From assembly GCF_013415105.1 (NCBI RefSeq), contig NZ_JACCDF010000001.1:310001-374000 (forward strand): DNA of 64,000 nt. The letters run 5' to 3'. The stretch is from Vreelandella salicampi. Its GTDB lineage: Bacteria; Pseudomonadota; Gammaproteobacteria; Pseudomonadales; Halomonadaceae. Both the position numbers and the translations under genes were made by a program. This document shows positions 45,677 to 55,123 of this stretch, one piece after another (the stretch's first letter is position 1; each line of letters starts with the position of its first letter). The notes beneath the pieces were generated by a model. It saw only the letters and a list, made by a program, of their open reading frames with translations. It did not search any database and was not told where the DNA came from.

Positions 45677-47458
45677 TTACGAACTAACGGTAAAATCGCT
45701 TAAGCACTGCATGCCGGCATCAATCACAGCGCGCTGGGCGCGTCCGACGGGCAACCACTGCTTGAGGACGTAATCGGCGCTGACGAGCTTTTGGGTATAA
45801 AAAGGATCGCTCGCGCCGTTGTCGATTGCCACCTGCGCTTTTAGCGCGGCTTCACCCATTTGCCAGGCGCAGAGCACGTGCCCGGCCAGGTTCAAAAACG
45901 GCGTGGCGTAGGCCTGAACGGCATCCTGGCCAAGCTCTTGGCCTTGCGCCAGCACCACGGCCATCGCGGCGCGCAGGTCGTCGCTGCCGGCGGCAAGCGC
46001 TTCCCCTAGGCTGGCAAAACGCGGGTGGGCTTTAAGCCTATCGGCAGTGGCATTAACGTCGTCAATGAGCGCTGTCATGGCGTCGCCGCCATCACGTTGT
46101 AGCTTGCGACCGGCAAGATCCAGCGCCTGAATGCCGTTGGTGCCTTCGTAGATCGGGGCGATACGGGCATCGCGCAATAGCTGCGCGGCGCCACCCTCTT
46201 CCACGTAACCCATACCGCCGTGGACCTGAATCCCCAGTGAGGCAATCTCGACTGCCTGGTCGGTGGAGAAGCTTTTGATGACGGGAATCAACAGATCGAC
46301 GCGCGCCTGTGCCTGATCGCGCGCTTCGTCTGATTCGCCGTGGCGGGCAGTATCCATCTCAGCTGCACACGTTAGCGCTAGTGCGCGCAGCGAGTCGGTA
46401 CGCGCGCGCATAGAAAGCAGCATCCGGCGCACATCCAAGTGGTCGCTAATCGTGCAATCGGCTTTCCCCGAGCGCGGGCTACGACCCTGGATACGATCTA
46501 ACGCATAGGCGAACGCGTGCTGGCAAGCGCGCTCAGCCACGCCGATGCCCTGCACACCAACCTTGTGGCGGGCTTCGTTCATCATGGTGAACATGTGGTT
46601 GAGCCCGCGCCCTTCTTCGCCGACGAGATAGCCAATCGCGCCCGCATTCTCGCCGAAGCTCAAGGTGCAGGTGGGAGAGCCGTGGATGCCCAGCTTGTGC
46701 TCGATGGAGGCGCACGTCACATCGTTACGCTCCCCCAAGGAACCATCGTCGTTGACCAAGAACTTAGGCACCAAAAACAACGAGATACCGCGGTTGCCTT
46801 CCGGCGCATCGGGTTTACGTGCCAGTACCAGGTGAATAATATTTTCCGCGGCGTCGTGTTCGCCCCAGGTGATATACACTTTCTGTCCGCTAATGCGGTA
46901 ATGGTCGCCTTCGGGGGTCGCTTTAGTGCGAACTTTCGACAGGTCCGAACCCGCCTGGGATTCGGTGAGGTTCATGGTGCCCGTCCAAGTGCCTTCGACC
47001 AGCTTGGGCAAATAGCGATCTTTTTGTGCCTCGCTGCCGTGGTGGGCCAGCGCCTCAATAGCACCGGCGGTCAACATCGGGCAAAGACCCAGTGCCATGT
47101 TGGCGCCGTGGAGCATCTCTTGCACCGAACTTGCCACGACTTCCGGCAGGTTTTGCCCGCCAAGCGCCTCAGAAACACCAATGCCATTCCAACCGCCTTC
47201 GGCGTAGGCTTGGTAGGCCTCGGCAAAGCCAGTCGCCGTCGTAATGCTGCCGTCGCTATTGCGCGTCGTGCCCTTTTTGTCGCCCACATCGTTGAGCGGC
47301 GCCCAAACATCGTTGGCCAGTTTAGCGGCTTCTTCCAGTACGGCTTCGATCAAATCAGGTGACGCGTCTTCAAAGACCGGAAGTTTAAGCGAGCGGTGTT
47401 CTAGCTGTTCTTCTAAAACAAAGCGCAGATCGCGCACGGGGGCGGCGTAGTAGTTCAT
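45677..47458 (-). CDS. acyl-CoA dehydrogenase, long DmdC-like subfamily
   Basis: 593 residues, about 200 longer than ordinary acyl-CoA dehydrogenases owing to an extra N-terminal segment and an extra C-terminal helical domain. FAD-binding [18 protein letters not shown] lies near 163, [20 protein letters not shown] near 420, and the catalytic-Glu region [16 protein letters not shown] near 445. This subfamily includes 3-methylmercaptopropionyl-CoA dehydrogenase and other broad acyl-CoA dehydrogenases. It opens the operon. An interrupted repeat TAGGGAA/TTCCCTA lies upstream (47506-47540). Confidence 0.92.
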   Translation of the reverse strand: MNYYAAPVRDLRFVLEEQLEHRSLKLPVFEDASPDLIEAVLEEAAKLANDVWAPLNDVGDKKGTTRNSDGSITTATGFAEAYQAYAEGGWNGIGVSEALGGQNLPEVVASSVQEMLHGANMALGLCPMLTAGAIEALAHHGSEAQKDRYLPKLVEGTWTGTMNLTESQAGSDLSKVRTKATPEGDHYRISGQKVYITWGEHDAAENIIHLVLARKPDAPEGNRGISLFLVPKFLVNDDGSLGERNDVTCASIEHKLGIHGSPTCTLSFGENAGAIGYLVGEEGRGLNHMFTMMNEARHKVGVQGIGVAERACQHAFAYALDRIQGRSPRSGKADCTISDHLDVRRMLLSMRARTDSLRALALTCAAEMDTARHGESDEARDQAQARVDLLIPVIKSFSTDQAVEIASLGIQVHGGMGYVEEGGAAQLLRDARIAPIYEGTNGIQALDLAGRKLQRDGGDAMTALIDDVNATADRLKAHPRFASLGEALAAGSDDLRAAMAVVLAQGQELGQDAVQAYATPFLNLAGHVLCAWQMGEAALKAQVAIDNGASDPFYTQKLVSADYVLKQWLPVGRAQRAVIDAGMQCLSDFTVSS

Positions 47459-47616
47459 GCAAGGCCTCTATATTGGGAGAATGATGGTGGAAATCATTGT
47501 GAAATTAGGGAATTATCTATTCATGATAGTAGTTTCCCTATATTTCGCACACCATTCACCTAACGTCTAATCCTGGTGTCGCCAGCGGCTTACCGCTTGG
47601 GATTAGTGCAGAGGGC

Positions 47617-48981
47617 TTACGTCTTCTTCTGGGCATCCTCGAAATACGCTACATGGCTCTCATCTTCTGCCGGAGGACCAACCATTGGCTCGACCACCGA
47701 TACATCCGGCACGGCATCAGAAAGATCTTCCAAGTACTCATGCTCGAGCGCCCCCTGCACCAGCGCCTCGGTGACCACAAGCTCGGCACCGGCCGCCGAC
47801 ATTGGCGTTGTCGCAGTAAAAGGCGCCACCGGAACCGGCGCCGGACGCACGCCGCGCCGCCAAGCGAAAAACAGCAAGAAGAGCAGACTCAAGCCGCCGA
47901 ACGCCCAAAAAAGTCCATCGTCACCGACTGCCGACATTACCGGTGAAATCATCAGGGGGCTTATCGTCGAGCCAATGGCATTAATGAGCAGAAGCCCCTG
48001 GCTCATGCGCACCAGCGCCCCTGAAGGGGCACGGTCAGCGGCGTGGCTCACCGCCACCGGGTAAAGGGCAAACACCCCACCGCCGAGCAAAAAAAGCAGC
48101 ACTACCAAAAGCGCCGTGGAAAGCGGCAACCACAACATGGCAGCAGAAATCAGCACGCAGAACGCACTAATGGCGATCAACACCATCTGGCGGTCGTGAC
48201 GGTCTGACCAGCGGCCAATCGGATACTGCAGCAACATGGCACCGAGAATCACCACGGCCATCATCTGGCCCACTTGCGCCACGCTCATGCCGATGCGCTG
48301 CAGGTAGAGCGGCAGCAAACTATACGCGGCGGCCACCACCATCCCCGAGCCAAGGCTGCCCACCACCCCGGTGGGCGTCAACATAATCAAGCGGTATGGC
48401 GGCAGCGGCTCGGCATGCTCGATCAGCGGTGACACACGTGGAATCATCGCCATCGGCAGCACCGAGAGCGAGGCCAGCATACCGATCACCATAAAGGGCG
48501 CCGTTTCGCCCATGTCGTTGACCACGCCAAGTAAAAGCTGCCCAACCACGCCAGCGGCGTAAAGCGAGATCATGTAGAGTGCGAGAAGTCGGCCGCGCGA
48601 TTTAGACTCACCCGAGGTCAACAGCCAGCTTTCGATGACGAGATACACCCCGACTGTCGCCCAACCGCCGATCAAGCGCAGCGTAAACCAGGCCCATGGG
48701 TCGCTGACGAGCCCTTGCATCAGCACGGTCACAGCTACCAAGGAGGCAAAACTGCCATAGGCACGAATGTGGCCGATGCGCATCAGCAGACGGTCGTTGA
48801 ACATGGCGCCCAACGCCAGGCCGATGAAATAGGCCGACGAGACGATACCGATCATCGTCGCCGACTCCCCCGCCGAATCCAAGCGCACGGTGATCAGCGT
48901 GGACAGAAAGCCATTGCCTATCCCGAGAATAAATAGCCCCAGCAAGGGAGCCAGCGCTATGGCGAGCATTTGGCGAGACAT
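47617..48981 (-). CDS. MFS transporter (YcaD-like)
   Basis: 454 residues with twelve membrane helices and an acidic C-terminal tail of about 70 residues. The loop after helix 2 reads GLALGAMFNDRLLMRIGHIRAY, and after helix 8 GRWSDRHDRQMVLIA, the MFS A-type motif (GxxxDRxxR). Early ISLYAAGVVGQLLLGV is also typical. Substrate unknown; such proteins are usually proton-coupled exporters. Confidence 0.87.
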   Translation of the reverse strand: MSRQMLAIALAPLLGLFILGIGNGFLSTLITVRLDSAGESATMIGIVSSAYFIGLALGAMFNDRLLMRIGHIRAYGSFASLVAVTVLMQGLVSDPWAWFTLRLIGGWATVGVYLVIESWLLTSGESKSRGRLLALYMISLYAAGVVGQLLLGVVNDMGETAPFMVIGMLASLSVLPMAMIPRVSPLIEHAEPLPPYRLIMLTPTGVVGSLGSGMVVAAAYSLLPLYLQRIGMSVAQVGQMMAVVILGAMLLQYPIGRWSDRHDRQMVLIAISAFCVLISAAMLWLPLSTALLVVLLFLLGGGVFALYPVAVSHAADRAPSGALVRMSQGLLLINAIGSTISPLMISPVMSAVGDDGLFWAFGGLSLLFLLFFAWRRGVRPAPVPVAPFTATTPMSAAGAELVVTEALVQGALEHEYLEDLSDAVPDVSVVEPMVGPPAEDESHVAYFEDAQKKT

Positions 48982-49058
48982 CGCGACCTCATTTCAACAC
49001 GTGGATAGGCGCTTCCGAGCGAGAGCGGCGCGCAATTATTGCCAGCACGGTGAGAAAG

Positions 49059-49697
49059 TCAATGCTTTTGCATGATCACCGTGTCAGCACCGGGAAACTC
49101 CACCGAAAACCCGGACGCTCGCGCCCACCAATGAAACGTCGACTCACTGAAAAACGCCACGTGGGTCGGGTCTTGAATATAGTGCCAACGGGTAAAGGCT
49201 GCGCGATCTTTCACCCGCTTGGTCATAAACCCTAAATAGCCACCAGGGCGCAGGCAAGAAACCAGTCCCGCCAACACCTCACCGGGTGCGGACAAATGCT
49301 CCACTACCTCGGTGGCGGTAATAAAATCGTAGCGGCCTTCTAACACCGACGCCTTTGGGGCATAGAAAAGATCATAATTCGCCATCGGATGGCCCGCTTC
49401 TTCGAACATTACCGAAAGCGTAGGCCCTGGACCTGAGCCAAAATCTAACCCTTCAGTGCCAGGAGCCAGTTTTTCGCTAAGCGGTGTGAACAAGCGGTTT
49501 AGAAACCGGCGATAACCCGCATCAAAGGGGGAGTTTTGGTGGCGGTCGTATTCCGCCTTCTCCTCAGCGGCAGATAAATGCCATGGCTTGGGCACAAAAA
49601 TCAGCGCGCACGTGGCACACTGATGATACTCACGGCGCTGATCGCGGTGATAAAGCTCGCTTCTTGAGTCAAGGCATAGCGGACAGCGCCACATCAT
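49059..49697 (-). CDS. class I SAM-dependent methyltransferase with N-terminal zinc ribbon
   Basis: 212 residues. A four-cysteine zinc-ribbon-like head (CPLCLDSRSELYHRDQRR ending in CATC) is followed by a Rossmann methyltransferase: motif I GLDFGSGPGPTLSVM near 80 and the acidic ATEVVEHL near 125. The substrate is unknown; similar proteins methylate small molecules or sugar-linked groups. The 49739 start would overlap the divergent gene's start codon, so I use ATG 49697 with GAGAG upstream. Confidence 0.83.
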   Translation of the reverse strand: MMWRCPLCLDSRSELYHRDQRREYHQCATCALIFVPKPWHLSAAEEKAEYDRHQNSPFDAGYRRFLNRLFTPLSEKLAPGTEGLDFGSGPGPTLSVMFEEAGHPMANYDLFYAPKASVLEGRYDFITATEVVEHLSAPGEVLAGLVSCLRPGGYLGFMTKRVKDRAAFTRWHYIQDPTHVAFFSESTFHWWARASGFSVEFPGADTVIMQKH

Positions 49698-49737
49698 CGT
49701 ATTCTCTCGGCAAATCTCATACGTTAAGGATTGTGGC

Positions 49738-50118
49738 ATGCTCTCAGGTCTGGATCATCTTGTCGTTACTGTGACCGATATGGCGCGCGCGGTGGACTTT
49801 TATTCGCGTGTGTTAGGGCTTGATGTGCGCTACCGCGACGCCCAGCGGGTCGACTTGATGCTCGGTGATACCGCACTGCGGCTACATCAAACCGATACCG
49901 ACATTGCCCCCGTTTCCGCCACGCCAACACCAGGCAGCTTAGATTTATGCCTGCGCTGCCAGCTGCCGCTATCCGAGTTCAAGCAGCACCTTGACGTACT
50001 GGGCGTCGAGATCGAGCTTGGGCCGGTCGCACGCCAAGGCGCCAATGGGCCGATTGAGTCGATTTACCTGCGCGACCCAGATGGCAATCTGCTGGAAATT
50101 TCCCGACCGGCCCGCTAA
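49738..50118 (+). CDS. VOC-family (glyoxalase/FosX-like) protein
   Basis: 126 residues with paired beta-alpha-beta-beta-beta modules: MLSGLDHLVVTVTDMARAVD at the start and a C-terminal SIYLRDPDGNLLEISRP, with metal ligands at His7, His54 and Glu120. It could be a glyoxalase-like lyase or a dioxygenase relative; the substrate is unknown. Confidence 0.85.
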   Translation: MLSGLDHLVVTVTDMARAVDFYSRVLGLDVRYRDAQRVDLMLGDTALRLHQTDTDIAPVSATPTPGSLDLCLRCQLPLSEFKQHLDVLGVEIELGPVARQGANGPIESIYLRDPDGNLLEISRPAR

Positions 50119-50193
50119 TGCCAAGCGTTGCACGACGCGTTATCATAGCGCGCCATATGACATCAATGAGAACGTTACTAGGGACGAAACCGT

Positions 50194-50583
50194 ATGCGTG
50201 AGGGTGAAGAGAATGAAACGCCCACTGAGGGCAACATCGTCAACGAATCGGGCAAAGGGCCGGACACCACTATGGCCATGGTGGTCTATGCGCTTTACCT
50301 TGCCAGCTTCGTGGTAGGTTTTACCTCGCTAATAGGGGTGGTCATCGCCTACGTTTACCGCGGCAAAGGCCCTCACTGGCTAGATGAGCATTTCCGCTAT
50401 CAAATCCGTACATTCTGGATTGGCCTTCTCTACGCCACGCTCTTTTCACTGCTCACCTTTGTGTTGATCGGCTTCCCGCTGTTAGTCGCCCTAGCAGTGT
50501 GGCTGATTATACGCTGCGTTAAAGGCTTCAAGGGTCTGCAGGAGAAGCGCGCACCGAGCAATGTGGATACCTGGCTTATCTGA
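50194..50583 (+). CDS. small membrane protein, COG3671/DUF4870-type
   Basis: 129 residues. A charged N-terminus is followed by three hydrophobic helices with VIAYVYRGKGPHWLDEHFRY between the first two. Function is unknown. A paralogue with the same block order (VFAYVYRKDAAPWLKAHYRY) lies at 51587, on the other side of an acyltransferase gene that begins three bases after this stop. Confidence 0.82.
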   Translation: MREGEENETPTEGNIVNESGKGPDTTMAMVVYALYLASFVVGFTSLIGVVIAYVYRGKGPHWLDEHFRYQIRTFWIGLLYATLFSLLTFVLIGFPLLVALAVWLIIRCVKGFKGLQEKRAPSNVDTWLI

Positions 50584-50586
50584 TCT

Positions 50587-51531
50587 ATGGCTTTATCTAG
50601 CGACGCTCCCAACAACACGCCTCCGCTATTTTCCCGCGCCGGCGCAATCGCTTGGCTATGGCGGCGGCTCTCCCGCTGGCCACTAACCCGGCTTTGGTGG
50701 CTGGCGAGTCGGCTGGGGCCGCTGGTACATCGCTTCAGCCAACGCGAGCGCTCGGTGACGGAAATTAACCTCAACACCGTTTATCCGGCGCTTAACGCTT
50801 GCGAGCGTCAACACCTTGCTCGCGAGAGCTTACGGCACTCCACTGCTACCATGCTGGAGTTGGGGCACGCCTGGATGGCATCGCCTGAGCGCGTTGACGC
50901 CAGCATTATCCGCGTTCACGGCCGCAACAAACTCGATGGTGCCCGCGCCGAGGGCCGTGGCGTGATTGTGCTCGCGCCCCACTTTGGCAACTGGGAAGTG
51001 CTCAACTTCTGGCTATCGAACCATTTTCCGTTTACGGCGATGTACGAGCCGCCCAAAATTGCCGCACTTGATCCGGTGATTCGCCAAGGCCGCGAGCGCA
51101 TGGGGGCGACGTTAGTGCCGACCAACTCTCGCGGCGTGGCGGCTCTGTTAAAAGCGCTCAAACGCTCTGAGGCGATTGGGATTCTACCCGACCAAGAGCC
51201 AAACTGGGGAAGCGGTGTGTTTGCACCGTTTTTCCATCGTGACGCCTACACCGGCACCCTACTGCCCAAACTGGTCGCCCGCACCCAAGCGCGCGTGGTG
51301 ACGGGCGTCGCCAAGCGCGTGCCGGGCCAAGGCTTTGAGATTCACTTTCTCGACGCCGACGAGCGCGTATATAGCAATGAGGACGCGACATCTGCCACTG
51401 GCGTTAACGCCTGCGTGGAAGCGGCGATTGCCCTTGACCCTGCGCAGTACCAATGGGAGTACAAGCGCTACCGCAAAGTCGTGCAAGAGCAGCAAAAACT
51501 ACCCAATTATCACGATTTTCGCCTTTATTAA
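50587..51531 (+). CDS. LpxL/HtrB-family lipid A acyltransferase-like protein
   Basis: 314 residues, a membrane-associated lysophospholipid/lipid A acyltransferase. The catalytic H-x4-E is in LAPHFGNWEVLNFW near residue 130. MYEPPKIAALDPVIRQGRERM follows and GILPDQEPNWGSGVFAPFFH lies near 200. Late acyltransferases add secondary fatty acids to lipid A; this one could also act on another envelope lipid. It is sandwiched between two DUF4870-type genes in one apparent operon. Confidence 0.88.
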   Translation: MALSSDAPNNTPPLFSRAGAIAWLWRRLSRWPLTRLWWLASRLGPLVHRFSQRERSVTEINLNTVYPALNACERQHLARESLRHSTATMLELGHAWMASPERVDASIIRVHGRNKLDGARAEGRGVIVLAPHFGNWEVLNFWLSNHFPFTAMYEPPKIAALDPVIRQGRERMGATLVPTNSRGVAALLKALKRSEAIGILPDQEPNWGSGVFAPFFHRDAYTGTLLPKLVARTQARVVTGVAKRVPGQGFEIHFLDADERVYSNEDATSATGVNACVEAAIALDPAQYQWEYKRYRKVVQEQQKLPNYHDFRLY

Positions 51532-51586
51532 GGCGCGCTTTCCATTTTACGCTTCACCTACTTTACACTTCACCTACGAGCTCACG

Positions 51587-51955
51587 ATGTCAAATACCCA
51601 TACGTCAGATAGCGATGTATCGCGGAATGAAACCCGCATGCCGCAGATTCTCTATGCGTTATATCTAGCGGGACTGGTCACGGCTAACTTGACCACCCTA
51701 ATCGGCTTGGTGTTCGCCTACGTTTACCGCAAAGATGCCGCGCCTTGGCTGAAGGCGCACTATCGCTACCTGATCCGTACCTTTTGGATCGGGCTGCTTT
51801 ACTTCTGCATTGTGTTCACCTTGAGCGTACTGACAATGGTGGGGTCGCTGCTCGGGTTGTTGCTGGCGGTTTGGTTTGGTGTGCGCTGCGTGACTGGCTG
51901 GCTGGCCCTGCGCAAAGGCGAGCCACCCGCTCGCCCCAGCAGCTGGCTGTGGTAG
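51587..51955 (+). CDS. small membrane protein, COG3671/DUF4870-type (paralogue)
   Basis: 122 residues with three hydrophobic segments, clearly related to the 50194 gene: ILYALYLAGLVTANLTTLIG against VVYALYLASFVVGFTSLIG, and YLIRTFWIGLLY against YQIRTFWIGLLY. The frame is open from 51335 but that part overlaps the acyltransferase; the start is ATG 51587. Function unknown. Confidence 0.82.
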   Translation: MSNTHTSDSDVSRNETRMPQILYALYLAGLVTANLTTLIGLVFAYVYRKDAAPWLKAHYRYLIRTFWIGLLYFCIVFTLSVLTMVGSLLGLLLAVWFGVRCVTGWLALRKGEPPARPSSWLW

Positions 51956-51962
51956 TGCCGCG

Positions 51963-53384
51963 CTAAGGGGCTTCGTTATGGCGGGAGTAGACATCATCCA
52001 AGCGTTCGATGTCGTCTTCGCCCAAGTAAGCCCCGGATTGCACCTCGATCAACACCAGCGGGATCTTACCCGGGTTCTCCAGCCGGTGAACGGCGCCGAT
52101 AGGTATGTACGTCGACTGGTTCTCACTGACCCAAAACGCCTGGTCGCCAAGCGTCACCAAGGCCGTACCACTGACCACCACCCAATGTTCGGCGCGGTGT
52201 TGGTGGCGCTGCAATGACAACTTGCCGCCGGGCTTCACGCTAATATGCTTCACTTGATAGCGCGCGCCCCGCTCCATCGTTTGAAAGCTACCCCACGGGC
52301 GATGTACCTGCGCGGACTGCTGCGCTTCGGGCCGCCTGGCCTGCGCAAGCGATGCCACTAAAGCTTTCACCTCTTGGGCACGCGTTCTATGCGCCACCAA
52401 CACGGCGTCGTTGGCTTCCACCACCACCATGTCTTCCACGCCTAACGTGACCACCAAACGCTGATCGGCCATTACCAGAGAGCGACGCGTATCGCATAGC
52501 CACGCATCGCCTTTTGCCACATTGCCCGCCGCGTCTTGCGGGCTTGCGGCCCATAAAGCATCAAAGCTACCGATATCGCACCAGCCCGCGTTTAGTGGCA
52601 CCACCGCCGCACGGCGAGAGCGCTCCATCACGGCAACGTCGATAGACTCCGCGGGGATTGCCTCGAATGCTGCTTTGCCCAAACGCAGAAAATCCAGGTC
52701 GCGGTGCGCACTTGCCACCGCCGCTTCGCAGGTAGACATCATTTGCGGCTCGTGGGCGGCAAGCTCATTAAGGTAAGCCGAAGCCTTGAACAAAAACATG
52801 CCGCTATTCCACAGCGTATCGCCTTGCGCGATAAGCGCTTTGGCTCGCTCAGCGTCAGGCTTTTCGATAAAGCGGTGGACCCGATACCCCGCAGTTAGCG
52901 ACTCACCGCCGTCCAGTTTGTCACAAACAATATAGCCGTAGCCTGTTTCCGGGTGGGTGGGCACAACGCCAAAGGTCACCAAATAACCGGCCTTGGCAAG
53001 CGTTTCGGCATTCGTCACGCTTTGTTGAAACGCTGCCACGTCGTCAATGGCATGGTCAGCTGGCAAAACTAAAAGCAATGGATCCTCGCCGTTTTGTTGC
53101 GCCAATAGCGCCGCACAGGCAATCGCCGGTGCGGTGTTGCGCCCTTCCGGCTCGAGTACCAGCGTCACGTTATGCTCGCGTACCTGCTCGGCCAGCAAAA
53201 AGCGCTGCGTGTGGCTGCCAATGATCATCGGCGCCGACGCGCTTAATCCATCGAGCCGTTGCAGCGTTTGTTGCAACAGGCTGTCGCTTCCCAGCAGCGA
53301 TAAGAACTGTTTGGGCATCTGCTCGCGCGAAAGCGGCCACAGGCGAGTGCCGCTGCCCCCGCTTAGAATGACGGGCTGAATCAT
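51963..53384 (-). CDS. mannose-1-phosphate guanylyltransferase / mannose-6-phosphate isomerase
   Basis: 473 residues, the bifunctional ManC/AlgA type. The nucleotidyltransferase signature ILSGGSGTRLWPLSREQMPK lies at residues 6-25. The C-terminal cupin carries the phosphomannose isomerase site (VHRPWGSFQTMERG, then LSLQRHQHRAEHWVVVSG). It makes GDP-mannose for surface polysaccharide or glycolipid. The start overlaps the stop of the sulfatase-like gene by four bases. Confidence 0.94.
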   Translation of the reverse strand: MIQPVILSGGSGTRLWPLSREQMPKQFLSLLGSDSLLQQTLQRLDGLSASAPMIIGSHTQRFLLAEQVREHNVTLVLEPEGRNTAPAIACAALLAQQNGEDPLLLVLPADHAIDDVAAFQQSVTNAETLAKAGYLVTFGVVPTHPETGYGYIVCDKLDGGESLTAGYRVHRFIEKPDAERAKALIAQGDTLWNSGMFLFKASAYLNELAAHEPQMMSTCEAAVASAHRDLDFLRLGKAAFEAIPAESIDVAVMERSRRAAVVPLNAGWCDIGSFDALWAASPQDAAGNVAKGDAWLCDTRRSLVMADQRLVVTLGVEDMVVVEANDAVLVAHRTRAQEVKALVASLAQARRPEAQQSAQVHRPWGSFQTMERGARYQVKHISVKPGGKLSLQRHQHRAEHWVVVSGTALVTLGDQAFWVSENQSTYIPIGAVHRLENPGKIPLVLIEVQSGAYLGEDDIERLDDVYSRHNEAP

Positions 53385-54973
53385 GGTGAACTCTCTCGCG
53401 TTTGGGCGCCAAAATCGGCGTGCAGCCAGCGGCGAAGTTGTTGCATTCCGGCTATATCCTCCTGAACACCCACCGGCGGCTGTGTGCCCGGCACAAACCC
53501 ATGGGCGGTGAAGGGCGCTAACAGCGCGGGGTCAGCGCTGATGACATGCACCGGCACGGCAGCACTGGCATTTTCGCCGGTGATTAAGGGCGCGGCCTGA
53601 TGGTCGCCCATGATAATCAGCAGCATTTGCTCATCGGCCACGCGCTCGGCAAAGCGCCCAGCCACCTTGACCGCGTAGTCGACCGACCAGGCATAGTGAT
53701 CGCGGATGCGCTCCAGGTCTTGCCATAGCTCATCGGGCGAATCGCCTGCATTTTCCCAAGGGGCAAAGATAGTGCCGTCGTCAATCAGCGACCAGTCATC
53801 GAGCACGGGAAGGATCGGCGTCCAGGGGGCGTGGCTTGAAATCAGCGCAATCTGTGCAAATAGCGGGCCGTCATCCAGCAAATGGCGCGCGGTATAATCA
53901 AGCGTGTATTGATCCGGCATCGTCACCCAGTGTAAAGGCGGCCCGGCGTAGGGCAGATCATCCGCCGCATAAATCTCATCAAAACCATAGGCTTGCCCCT
54001 CCGGCCAGGCGCGGGTGATCGCGGGCATCACGCTAAACGTACGATGCCCAGTGGCGTTGAAGTCATCCACCAGGGTGCCGTGGTTGCTTTCCAGCAGCAG
54101 GCGATACCACATCTGATTTTCCACTTCCCGCCCGCTAAGCGCCGTGGCATGAGCAAGCCACGACTGGCCGCCGCGGATAGGCGACGCCAGAAGCCCCGAC
54201 ACTACATGGATGCCCCGCGCTGCAAGCCGCGTCTGCATGTCGGTCAGTGTAGGGCGCAGCACATCGCGATAGCGCGGGTTCTCGATTGCCGCCACACCGT
54301 AAGACTCGACAAAAGTGAGCAACACACTGCGCCTCGCAAGACCTGGAAGCGCCTGAACGGGCAGGGGCGATTGCTCAAGCGTCTGGGCGAAATCCTGACG
54401 AGCGGCGTGAGTCTGCGTCACCTGCTCCCACTGAAACATCGTCGTGTTAATCATCGGCACCCGCGCAAACGGCACAAGACGCTGCCCGTTGAGCTCCAGC
54501 GTCATCAGTAAGACGCTGAGCCCCGCACACCCTAGCGCCACTTTGCCTCGGGGTTCGCGCAGCGAATAAGGGCGCGACGGCAGAAGCAGCCGCCCTACCA
54601 CCACCAACACCCCGACAAGCAGCGCAATTGCCACGCCCATGAGGCCGAACGCAACCAGTTGGCCTACATTACCTTCTAGTAGGTGGAATACTGAGCGCAT
54701 CAGCGGCAGGTCGAGATAGAGGTTGAATGACCGACCAAAGGCTTCGTAGGTCGCGCCGTCACCGATGTTCGCCACGCTTACCAGCGCCAGCCACAATAGC
54801 CAAAGGCTGATAAGCCAGCGGCGCCAAACGCCTAATGGCAACAACAGCAAAAGCGGCACGGCAAGCCAAGGCTCCCAGGCAATCAGCCGGGCGCCGATGT
54901 CATTAAATCGCCACCAAAGCGGCGCCACCAGCAGCACGTTAAGCGCTGCTGCGGTTATAAAGAGTCGCAGCAT
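53381..54973 (-). CDS. LTA-synthase/OpgB-like sulfatase-fold membrane protein
   Basis: 530 residues: about five N-terminal membrane helices (1-165) and an extracytoplasmic alkaline-phosphatase-fold domain. It has LTFVESYGVAAIENP near 220, the probable nucleophile region IRGGQSWLAHATALSG near 265, and LLIIMGDHQAAPLI near 455. The family transfers phosphoglycerol or phosphoethanolamine to glycans or lipids. It lies divergent from opgGH, so modification of osmoregulated glucans, as done by OpgB, is an attractive but unproven role. Its coupling to ManC suggests a mannose-containing acceptor as an alternative. Confidence 0.82.
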   Translation of the reverse strand: MLRLFITAAALNVLLVAPLWWRFNDIGARLIAWEPWLAVPLLLLLPLGVWRRWLISLWLLWLALVSVANIGDGATYEAFGRSFNLYLDLPLMRSVFHLLEGNVGQLVAFGLMGVAIALLVGVLVVVGRLLLPSRPYSLREPRGKVALGCAGLSVLLMTLELNGQRLVPFARVPMINTTMFQWEQVTQTHAARQDFAQTLEQSPLPVQALPGLARRSVLLTFVESYGVAAIENPRYRDVLRPTLTDMQTRLAARGIHVVSGLLASPIRGGQSWLAHATALSGREVENQMWYRLLLESNHGTLVDDFNATGHRTFSVMPAITRAWPEGQAYGFDEIYAADDLPYAGPPLHWVTMPDQYTLDYTARHLLDDGPLFAQIALISSHAPWTPILPVLDDWSLIDDGTIFAPWENAGDSPDELWQDLERIRDHYAWSVDYAVKVAGRFAERVADEQMLLIIMGDHQAAPLITGENASAAVPVHVISADPALLAPFTAHGFVPGTQPPVGVQEDIAGMQQLRRWLHADFGAQTRESSP

Positions 54974-55123
54974 GGTGTTTCTAACGCTGATGAAACGTAA
55001 GCAGGCATAAAAAGTTCCTGTCGGGTACTAAAAACCGCACTGGAAAACACGTCTATCGTGTACTGTAATAAATACGCGTACAAGTATTGTTTAATTTACT
55101 ATTTTCATCTCAAGGAGCGCGAT

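Noticed and set aside
46517..47362. 281-codon open frame on the plus strand opposite the acyl-CoA dehydrogenase
   Set aside because: Antisense shadow of a conserved gene with no motif or ribosome site.
42190..47458. Firm assignment as dmdBCD
   Set aside because: Family resemblance is not specific enough and dmdA is absent from the window.
51335..51586. N-terminal extension of the second DUF4870-type protein
   Set aside because: It lies in the acyltransferase gene in another frame and is not membrane-protein-like.
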